A DNA stretch of 5,392 nt from Prevotella sp. UBA4376 (GTDB taxonomy: Bacteria; Bacteroidota; Bacteroidia; Bacteroidales; Bacteroidaceae), in assembly GCA_002391185.1 (NCBI GenBank), contig DGRY01000077.1, positions 1 to 5,392 of the forward strand. The letters are read 5' to 3'. The notes beneath the pieces were generated by a model. That model was given only the letters and a program-made list of their open reading frames with translations, did no database searches and was not told the DNA's origin. How positions within the stretch are numbered: the first letter of the stretch is position 1; each line of letters opens with the position of its first letter. The position numbers and the translations under genes are program-made. Positions 1-4,704 of this stretch are shown in pieces.

Positions 1-606
1 GGTGCCCACCTTCTCGGCATCCTGTCCCATTCCAATGTGACACTCGTAGATGAGCAACGGATTGGTGTCTGGGCGGAAAGTTTTCTTCTTCCACACATAT
101 TGCTCCTCAGGAGCCCACACCTGAGCCGAGAAAATAGCAGTATTCTCATCCTGCACCACCCTGTTGGTCCATGCAGGAATGCGCTCACCTTCTCCCCCAT
201 TCCATTTCACGTGCATCTTGTAATGGTCGCCATGCCTTATTGCCTTTGCCGACATCTTCAGTTCCCAGTTGCCTGTGCCTTCAACTCTCTTGCAACGAAA
301 TTTTTCTGTTTCCTGCCAGTCGTTGAAGTCGCCAACAAGATAAATATCAGTGGCATTGGGCGCCCACTCTCTGAACACCCATCCTCGGCTGGTTTTGTGC
401 AAACCATAGTAATCATAACCACTGGCAAAATCGGCAAGCTTTTTCTTGCCATTGGCAGTAAGTTGAGAGAGTTTCCACAGTACATGGTCATGACGCCCCT
501 TTATAGCATCCTCGTAGGGAGCAAGATACCCATCATTCTTTACAATACCAATATGTTTTGGTTCAACAGACTTAGCTACTGCCTTACCCGAATTTTTCTT
601 TGTCAT
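1..606 (-). CDS. glgB: 1,4-alpha-glucan branching enzyme GlgB, N-terminal part (3' end outside window)
   Basis: Reading the minus strand from the ATG at 606-604 gives 202 codons that stay open to the left edge, so the gene is partial. GlgB cuts alpha-1,4-glucan chains and rejoins them as alpha-1,6 branches during glycogen synthesis in the cytoplasm. After a Lys-rich N-terminus, residues about 63-155 form a CBM48-type domain, with the typical run GWVFREWAPNATDIYLVGDF followed by NDW at residues 74-97. The GH13 catalytic barrel begins near residue 183 with PLLIYECHIGM. The IYECHIGM...KVGT form matches the eukaryote-like GH13 subfamily 8 enzymes usual in Bacteroidetes, rather than the longer E. 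coli type. The catalytic Asp/Glu/Asp lie beyond the window. The gene follows the YhcH-family gene by 44 bp with no matching promoter motif between them, so it is probably co-transcribed from upstream. The family call is confident; the exact start is slightly less so. Confidence 0.93.
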   Translation of the reverse strand, partial: MTKKNSGKAVAKSVEPKHIGIVKNDGYLAPYEDAIKGRHDHVLWKLSQLTANGKKKLADFASGYDYYGLHKTSRGWVFREWAPNATDIYLVGDFNDWQETEKFRCKRVEGTGNWELKMSAKAIRHGDHYKMHVKWNGGEGERIPAWTNRVVQDENTAIFSAQVWAPEEQYVWKKKTFRPDTNPLLIYECHIGMGQDAEKVGT

Positions 607-650
607 ATTAAGATTATTTTTGTGTTTATCAAGAAGCTTTAATTTTAAGC

Positions 651-1094
651 CTATGCCTTAACCTTGAATATTGCCTTGCGGAAATCTTTTTCGGCAATAC
701 AAGGTGCATGACCATCCTGAGGGAAGAAAACAACAAACTGTCCTGGTTTCACCGTTACAAAGGTTTGGCACTTCACACCAGGAGTCTTTGCAATATCGCT
801 CTCCACGTTGAACTCCACCTCGGGCAATACAGAAACAGGACTATATCCATAAGTTTCTTCAGCATCAAAAGGAATCTGAATATCAACCATTCGTCTGTGA
901 TATTCAAGCACAGCCTCATCCAAGTTCTTGCCCTTAACCTGCTCTATATTCACAAAGAGATCACTACCTTTAATCTCATGTTTACCAGTCTCAAAGGCTT
1001 CTATATTGTTGCTTTCAAGGAAATCAACCACATCCTTAAAGAGTGGATTCAAAGCCACATAACTTTTCAAATTCTTAAGTTCGTCAACTATCAT
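651..1094 (-). CDS. YhcH/YjgK/YiaL family protein (DUF386, EbgC-like cupin)
   Basis: This 147-residue protein has the usual length of the YhcH/YjgK/YiaL family, which also includes EbgC, the small subunit of evolved beta-galactosidase. Members are single-domain cupin-fold proteins, some found in sialic acid or other sugar catabolism clusters; the reaction is not settled for most. Visible family marks are GKHEIKGSDLFVNIEQ (residues 37-52), YHRRMVDIQ (65-73, with H66 and Q73 as likely pocket residues), EETYGY (79-84), FVVFFPQDGHAPCI (120-133, with H129) and the basic end KAIFKVKA. No signal peptide is visible, so it is probably cytoplasmic. The ATG lies 12 bp after the MORN gene stop, which indicates translation from the same mRNA, and glgB follows 44 bp later. 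Upstream of the ATG there is only A/T-rich sequence and no strong Shine-Dalgarno. A carbohydrate role fits the glgB neighbour, but the substrate cannot be read from the sequence. Confidence 0.88.
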   Translation of the reverse strand: MIVDELKNLKSYVALNPLFKDVVDFLESNNIEAFETGKHEIKGSDLFVNIEQVKGKNLDEAVLEYHRRMVDIQIPFDAEETYGYSPVSVLPEVEFNVESDIAKTPGVKCQTFVTVKPGQFVVFFPQDGHAPCIAEKDFRKAIFKVKA

Positions 1095-1106
1095 AATACC
1101 ATTTTA

Positions 1107-2228
1107 TTAGTCTTCAAAGCGTTTGCCACTTTCGTAATATCCAGTCTTCAGCACCTGTCCGTTACGGTCTTTCTCAACAAACTTACCGTTTCTCAAACCT
1201 TCCTCATAGGTTCCCTCAAAGCGCTTGCCATCCTTGCTTTCCTCGATAACAGCACCATGTGGCTGACCATTGTGATATTCACCCTTGAAACGACTACCAT
1301 CAGCAAAGTGAATTATCACCTGACCTTCAACCTTTCCGTCCTTGAAGTTTCCATCATAGATATCGCCATTGCGTTTAGTGAGCTTACCATGACCGCTCTG
1401 AAGATTATCCTTCCATGTACCTACATAGATATCGCCATTCTTCCACACAAAGGTACCCTGACCATCCATAGCGCCCTCGTTGAAATGACCTGTGTATTTA
1501 TCACCATTGGCATATTTGAATATACCCTCACCAGTGCGTTCGCCTTGAAGATAGTCGCCTTCATACACATCGCCATTGGCAAACTTGTATATACCCTTAC
1601 CATTCTGTATATCGTCGAGCCAATCACCTATATACACATCGCCATCGGCATAATGATTAGTTCCCTTGCCCGAGCGCTGGTTGTTTGCCCACATACCATT
1701 ATAGGTGGTGCCGTCGCCCCAGTCAAACAAACCCTTACCGCTCTTCTTGTCGTCTTCCCAGTTACCATCATAAAAAGCACCCGAAGCGTATGTATATTTC
1801 CCCTTACCATGGCGTTTGTCCTTATACCAGTTGCCAGTATATCGGTCGCCATTGTAATAATACATCGTGCCCTTTCCATGCTGATAATCACGGAACCACA
1901 AACCTACATACTTATTGTTGTTCTTGAAATAATAAGTTCCCTGACCATGCTGCTGATCCTGAAACCACTGACCTTCGTATTTCTCACCATCCGAGAAGCT
2001 ATACACGCCAAAGCCTTCACGCTTACCCTTTGAGTATTGTCCCTCATAGGTATCGCCATTCTTAAACACGGTATTACCCTTCCCATTGGGTTTACCACCA
2101 ACCATCTCACCTTTATACAAACCATTATCGTGAGTGGTACACGAACCAAGTGATATTTTCTGTGCTACCATCATCTGTGGAATCATGGCAACAACAGCAG
2201 ATATAATTAATATTCGGATTTTACGCAT
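1107..2228 (-). CDS. Secreted MORN-repeat protein with 14 tandem repeats
   Basis: The protein has 373 residues from the ATG at 2228-2226. A TTG nine bases further upstream (2237) would add three residues, but the ATG is preferred because it sits about 20 nt after the predicted transcription start. Residues 1-22 look like a signal peptide: MRK, then a hydrophobic stretch ending MMVA before Gln, a cleavage context common in Bacteroidetes. The mature protein is therefore probably periplasmic or exported. Residues 38-359 are 14 MORN units of exactly 23 residues, with consensus Y-x-G-x-W/Y-x-x-x-x-x-x-G-x-G, then aromatic, then NGD. Units 1-11 are canonical. Units 12-14 are degenerate, and a short tail (LKTGYYESGKRFED) ends the protein. 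MORN arrays form elongated beta-hairpin rods and serve as scaffolds or binding surfaces; no enzymatic domain is attached here. It is the first gene of the likely operon with the YhcH-family gene and glgB. The specific function is unknown. Confidence 0.92.
   Translation of the reverse strand: MRKIRILIISAVVAMIPQMMVAQKISLGSCTTHDNGLYKGEMVGGKPNGKGNTVFKNGDTYEGQYSKGKREGFGVYSFSDGEKYEGQWFQDQQHGQGTYYFKNNNKYVGLWFRDYQHGKGTMYYYNGDRYTGNWYKDKRHGKGKYTYASGAFYDGNWEDDKKSGKGLFDWGDGTTYNGMWANNQRSGKGTNHYADGDVYIGDWLDDIQNGKGIYKFANGDVYEGDYLQGERTGEGIFKYANGDKYTGHFNEGAMDGQGTFVWKNGDIYVGTWKDNLQSGHGKLTKRNGDIYDGNFKDGKVEGQVIIHFADGSRFKGEYHNGQPHGAVIEESKDGKRFEGTYEEGLRNGKFVEKDRNGQVLKTGYYESGKRFED
1152..2117 (-). repeat. 14 in-phase 69-bp (23-codon) MORN-coding repeats
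   Basis: The array covers 966 bp, exactly 14 x 69, with no insertion or deletion between units. It is diverged at DNA level but still visible on the plus strand as recurring segments such as atcgccatt and accatg at about 69-bp steps. Even spacing with diverged units suggests old duplications held in register by protein structure rather than recent slippage. Confidence 0.85.
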
Positions 2229-2255
2229 TCTTTTCAATGTTTATGCAATCAACCC

Positions 2256-2287
2256 CAAAATTAAGAAAATAATGAATAACTGCCAAA
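2256..2287 (-). promoter_or_regulatory. Bacteroidetes-type promoter for the MORN-yhcH-glgB operon
   Basis: On the minus strand, TTTG (2287-2284) is followed after 20 bases by TAATTTTG (2263-2256). This matches the Bacteroidetes primary sigma pattern of TTTG at -33 and TAnnTTTG at -7. Transcription should start near 2250, leaving a leader of roughly 20 nt before the ATG at 2228. Both elements are exact matches, but start-site mapping is absent. Confidence 0.65.
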
Positions 2288-2305
2288 TAAGTTAGTAAAT
2301 TTTAT

Positions 2306-2313
2306 TATTTTTG
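2306..2313 (+). promoter_or_regulatory. Putative -7 element of the kdsB promoter
   Basis: TATTTTTG is an exact match to the Bacteroidetes -7 motif TAnnTTTG and lies 26 bp before the kdsB ATG, implying a leader of about 20 nt. No TTTG occurs at the expected upstream distance (around 2282-2285), so only half of the promoter is supported. The expected -33 position overlaps the -33 element of the divergent MORN promoter. Confidence 0.5.
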
Positions 2314-2339
2314 CAGCCAGATAAACAAAACACATAGAT

Positions 2340-3080
2340 ATGAAATTTATAGGATTGATTCCTGCTCGTTATGCGTCAACACGTTTCCCCGGCAAGCCAT
2401 TAGCTCTACTTGGAGGGAAGCCAGTGATACAGCGCGTTTACGAACAAGTGGCATCTGTTCTCGACGATGCCTGCGTAGCTACCGACGATGAGCGCATATT
2501 TGATTGCGTGAAGAATTTTGGCGGTAAGGTTGTAATGACACGCACCGACCACAAGAGTGGCACCGACCGCATTGAAGAAGCTATCGAAAAGATTGGCGGT
2601 GATTATGATGTTATTGTAAACATACAAGGCGATGAACCTTTCATTCAAAAAAGTCAGATAGAAACTGTTTGTCGCTGCTTCGACGACGAGAAAACACAAA
2701 TCGCTACTCTTGGCAAACCATTCACCGATATGGATGCCGTTGCCAACCCCAACAGTCCAAAGATTGTTATCGACAACAACAGTTTCGCTATGTATTTCAG
2801 CCGCTCTATCATCCCCTTTGTACGCGGTAAGGAACAAGCAGAATGGCTGCAGCACTACCCTTTCCTAAAGCACCTTGGCATCTATGCCTATAGAAGAGAT
2901 GTTCTACGACAGATTACACAACTTCCACAATCATCACTCGAGATTGCCGAAAGTCTTGAACAACTAAGATGGTTGCAAAATGGATTTAAGATTAAAGTGG
3001 GACTCACCGATGTAGAAACAGTAGGCATCGACACCCCAGATGACTTGAAGCGAGCAGAGGAATTTCTCTCAACGCTCTAA
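2340..3080 (+). CDS. kdsB: 3-deoxy-manno-octulosonate cytidylyltransferase (CMP-Kdo synthetase)
   Basis: KdsB activates Kdo with CTP to CMP-Kdo and pyrophosphate in the cytoplasm, supplying the donor for lipid A inner-core assembly. The 246 residues match the family length (about 250). Motifs in order: the nucleotide-binding start IPARYASTRFPGKPL (7-21), ATDDERI (47-53), SGTDRI (73-78), the metal-binding QGDEP with D98, HLGIYAYRRDVL (178-189), the Kdo-side segment LEIAESLEQLRWL (200-212), and GIDTPDDL (229-236), whose D231 aligns with the second metal-binding Asp of the family. All key residues seem present, so the enzyme is probably functional. The ATG lies 26 bp after an exact -7 motif. The gene is divergent from the MORN operon, and its last 12 bp overlap the end of nth on the other strand. 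Confidence 0.97.
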   Translation: MKFIGLIPARYASTRFPGKPLALLGGKPVIQRVYEQVASVLDDACVATDDERIFDCVKNFGGKVVMTRTDHKSGTDRIEEAIEKIGGDYDVIVNIQGDEPFIQKSQIETVCRCFDDEKTQIATLGKPFTDMDAVANPNSPKIVIDNNSFAMYFSRSIIPFVRGKEQAEWLQHYPFLKHLGIYAYRRDVLRQITQLPQSSLEIAESLEQLRWLQNGFKIKVGLTDVETVGIDTPDDLKRAEEFLSTL

Positions 3081-3722
3081 CTTTGAGTTTTTCATTATCT
3101 TCGGACAGATATCGGCAAGGGCGCATTTCCCACATTCTGGCTTTGCGCTCTTGCATACATATCTTCCATGCAAAAGCAGCCAATGATGAGCCTTAGCAAC
3201 ATCTTCAACTGGAATGTTTTTCATTAGATAATCCTCTACCTTTGAAGGTGTGTTGGCTGTGTGAGGCACCAAACCTAATCTGTGACTAACACGAAACACA
3301 TGAGTATCAACCGCTAATGTTGGCTTACCAAACCACACCGACTGCACCACATTAGCCGTTTTACGCCCTACTCCAGGCAATGTTGTTAGCTCTTCAGTTG
3401 TTGAAGGCACAACTCCATCATAATCAGTCACCAGCTTCTGCGACATCTCAAGCAAGTGCTTCGACTTGGCATTGGGATAGCTCACCGATTTCACATATTC
3501 TAATATATCTTCAACAGTGGCTGTTGCCATCGTCCTGGCATCAGGATAATGGCGAAACAGTTCTGGAGTAACCTCATTGATGCGCTTGTCAGTGCATTGT
3601 GCCGATAGCAATGTAGCCACCAATAACTGGAAGGCGCTACCAAAATGTAACTCAGTAGCAACATTTGGTAGCGTCTCCCTAAAATAGTTCAAGATATATG
3701 AATATCTTTCCTCCCTTGTCAT
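3069..3722 (-). CDS. nth: Endonuclease III (DNA glycosylase/AP lyase)
   Basis: Nth removes oxidised pyrimidines from DNA and cleaves the abasic site in base excision repair. The 217 residues match the normal family length. LLSAQCTDKRIN (38-49) is the family's damage-binding region. The helix-hairpin-helix LPGVGRKTANVV (115-126) carries the catalytic lysine K121, and VDTHVFRV (138-145) carries the catalytic aspartate D139. The C-terminal 4Fe-4S ligands are C190, C197, C200 and C206, with the exact C-x6-C-x2-C-x5-C spacing. The enzyme therefore looks intact. The ATG is 6 bp after the stop of the OmpH/Skp-like gene, so the two are probably co-transcribed, though no functional link is obvious. 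Its last codons (ending KLER then TGA) overlap the end of kdsB convergently, leaving no room for a terminator before the opposite gene. Confidence 0.97.
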   Translation of the reverse strand: MTREERYSYILNYFRETLPNVATELHFGSAFQLLVATLLSAQCTDKRINEVTPELFRHYPDARTMATATVEDILEYVKSVSYPNAKSKHLLEMSQKLVTDYDGVVPSTTEELTTLPGVGRKTANVVQSVWFGKPTLAVDTHVFRVSHRLGLVPHTANTPSKVEDYLMKNIPVEDVAKAHHWLLLHGRYVCKSAKPECGKCALADICPKIMKNSKLER

Positions 3723-3728
3723 ATTCTC

Positions 3729-4337
3729 TTATTTCTTATCAGCTTCCTTTTTTGCTGGAGCTGGCTTGTAAGCCTTGTTCAAACCAGCAATAACCTCGTT
3801 AGTGATATCAAGAGCCTTGTCAGCATAAAGAAGATTGTCACCAGCCTTGCTGAGAATCATGCTATACTTCTTATCCTTATTATATACCTTCAAGAAGTGC
3901 TGAATGCTGTCACGAAGAGCTGCATTATATTTGTCAGTTTCTGTCTGGAACTCTGCGCTCAAACGCTGGTTCAAAGCCTGCAAATCGTTATTCTGCTTCT
4001 GCAAACCAGCCTGAATAGCCTGAGCCTGCTCCTGAGTGTAAGCATTCTGCTGAAGCTTCTGCTGGAAGTTTGCAGCTGCTGCCTGCAAAGCCTGGTTCTT
4101 CTGTGCGAGTGTGTTCTGAATGTTCTGACCCTTCTTCTGCAAAATCAAAGAATAGTCCTTGCAGAACTTATACTGTGACATAATACTGTCAACCTCTACA
4201 TAAGCAATTTTAAGGTCAGAAGGAGTAGCAGGAGTTTCTGCCTTTGCATCCATCTTAGGAGTTGACTGGTCGCATGAGGCCAGCATCAAAGTAGCTGTTG
4301 CAGCAATAGCAACGCTGCGGAAAATGTTTTTCTTCAT
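3729..4337 (-). CDS. OmpH/Skp-family periplasmic chaperone-like lipoprotein
   Basis: The 202-residue product starts with MKKNIFRSVAIAATATLML and a lipobox L-A-S-C with the lipidated cysteine at C22, so it should be a membrane-anchored lipoprotein. A polar Pro/Thr-rich linker (23-41) follows. The OmpH/Skp pattern then appears: the short strand KIAYVEVDSIMSQY (43-56), a long Gln/Ala-rich helical coiled coil (about 60-150), and the returning segment with YSMILSKAGDNLLYADKALD (158-177) and an amphipathic end, before a Lys/Ala/Pro tail. Skp forms a trimeric cage that holds unfolded outer-membrane proteins. Classic Skp is soluble, so the lipid anchor is the notable difference. Asp at +2 would mean inner-membrane retention in E. 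coli, but that rule is not established here. The stop is 6 bp before nth. The 54-bp upstream gap has only a one-mismatch -7-like motif (4372-4365), so read-through from the small upstream gene is plausible. Confidence 0.9.
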   Translation of the reverse strand: MKKNIFRSVAIAATATLMLASCDQSTPKMDAKAETPATPSDLKIAYVEVDSIMSQYKFCKDYSLILQKKGQNIQNTLAQKNQALQAAAANFQQKLQQNAYTQEQAQAIQAGLQKQNNDLQALNQRLSAEFQTETDKYNAALRDSIQHFLKVYNKDKKYSMILSKAGDNLLYADKALDITNEVIAGLNKAYKPAPAKKEADKK

Positions 4338-4391
4338 TGTATTTTTATTATATTTTTTAATATCCGAAATTAGTATCTCTCCTCAATACTA

Positions 4392-4586
4392 TTATTTCAT
4401 ACTTCCTTTTCGGCGCATTTCCTTGTCTTGATCAACAACACAATGGATGCCCATCTTGCGCATTGCTGCGCTATCGTGTATATGCTGAGATTCAAACTTA
4501 CCATTCTTACGAAAAATAACTTTCACACTCAGTAATGCTATACATATAGCAATTATTAACACGCTTAAAAGAATTAATTTCAGCAT
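4392..4586 (-). CDS. Small single-pass membrane protein, function unknown
   Basis: With the ATG at 4586-4584 the product is 64 residues: a membrane helix (about 3-24, LILLSVLIIAICIALLSVKV), a basic RKNGK segment, and a short tail containing MRKMGIHCVVDQD and a Lys/Arg-rich end. By the positive-inside rule the tail should face the cytoplasm. The frame is open further upstream to an ATG at 4625 and a TTG at 4631, but a good promoter at 4660-4629 predicts a transcription start near 4622. That would make the longer forms leaderless or untranscribed, so the inner start is preferred. The layout resembles small hypothetical membrane proteins I recall in Bacteroidales with a similar GIHC tail, but no function is known to me. 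It lies 54 bp upstream of the OmpH/Skp-like gene on the same strand. Confidence 0.68.
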   Translation of the reverse strand: MLKLILLSVLIIAICIALLSVKVIFRKNGKFESQHIHDSAAMRKMGIHCVVDQDKEMRRKGSMK

Positions 4587-4592
4587 TTTTAT

Positions 4593-4600
4593 TACTTTTG
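4593..4600 (+). promoter_or_regulatory. Possible -7 element for pepD
   Basis: TACTTTTG matches TAnnTTTG exactly on the plus strand and is followed by CA, as is common at such sites. It would give a leader of roughly 97 nt before the pepD ATG at 4705. No TTTG is found at the -33 distance, and no other exact -7 motif lies between here and the start codon. This is a tentative call. Confidence 0.3.
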
Positions 4601-4628
4601 CAGTGCCCCGAAAGGCATTATTCATGGA

Positions 4629-4660
4629 CAAAGGTAATGTTAAAGGAGCGAATATCCAAA
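4629..4660 (-). promoter_or_regulatory. Bacteroidetes-type promoter for the small membrane protein gene
   Basis: On the minus strand, TTTG (4660-4657) is followed after 20 bases by TACCTTTG (4636-4629), the same arrangement and spacing as the MORN operon promoter. Transcription should begin around 4622, leaving about 36 nt of leader to the ATG at 4586. This is the main reason for choosing that start. It may also serve the OmpH/Skp-like gene and nth downstream. Confidence 0.6.
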
Positions 4661-4678
4661 AAAATTTCGTTTTTTTTG
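4657..4678. repeat. Perfect 8-bp A/T inverted repeat in the pepD divergent spacer
   Basis: CAAAAAAA (4657-4664) and TTTTTTTG (4671-4678) are exact inverted copies around a 6-base centre, tttcgt. The left arm contains the -33 TTTG of the minus-strand promoter, and the right arm offers a TTTG reading towards pepD. The A- and T-tracts could act as an intrinsically bent, UP-like element. The low G+C makes a functional RNA terminator unlikely. Confidence 0.5.
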
Positions 4679-4704
4679 AAATATATCAATAAAAATTATA
4701 CACT

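Noticed and set aside
37..642. 201-codon plus-strand open frame at the left end
   Set aside because: It is antisense to the clear GlgB N-terminus, whose CBM48 motif is unmistakable. The plus-strand product has no recognisable domain.
635..650. Imperfect palindrome around gcttaaaattaaagc between the YhcH-family gene and glgB
   Set aside because: The stem is short, A/T-rich and interrupted, with no following T-run in the direction of transcription, so it is not a convincing terminator.
1091..1102. Three-codon minus-strand mini-ORF (ATG GTA TTA TGA) overlapping the YhcH-family start
   Set aside because: It is short enough to be chance in A/T-rich spacer sequence, and there is no supporting Shine-Dalgarno or conservation evidence.
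708..2033. 441-codon plus-strand open frame antisense to the MORN and YhcH-family genes
   Set aside because: It spans two well-supported genes in reverse. Its length follows from the 69-bp periodic composition of the MORN array, in which any stop-free antisense unit is repeated. The predicted product is a low-complexity hydrophobic sequence with no recognisable family.
1421..2149. Three short minus-strand frames (1421-1627, 1628-1891, 1904-2149) inside the MORN gene
   Set aside because: They are alternate-frame readings of the same repeats, rich in Met/Val/Arg, and are expected from repeat periodicity.
2229..2237. TTG start adding three residues to the MORN protein
   Set aside because: The ATG at 2228 gives a normal signal peptide and a sensible leader length from the predicted promoter, so nothing requires the rarer TTG.
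2406..2855. 149-codon minus-strand frame inside kdsB
   Set aside because: It is antisense to a fully motif-supported KdsB and has no family features of its own.
4365..4372. TAATTTCG as a -7 element for the OmpH/Skp-like gene
   Set aside because: It has one mismatch to TAnnTTTG, and the nearest upstream TTG-like element is only 11 bp away, so the spacing is wrong for a Bacteroidetes promoter.
4587..4631. Longer N-terminus of the small membrane protein from the ATG at 4625 or TTG at 4631
   Set aside because: The predicted promoter -7 box covers 4629-4636, so these starts would be at or before the transcription start. The extension is polar and lies before the membrane helix.
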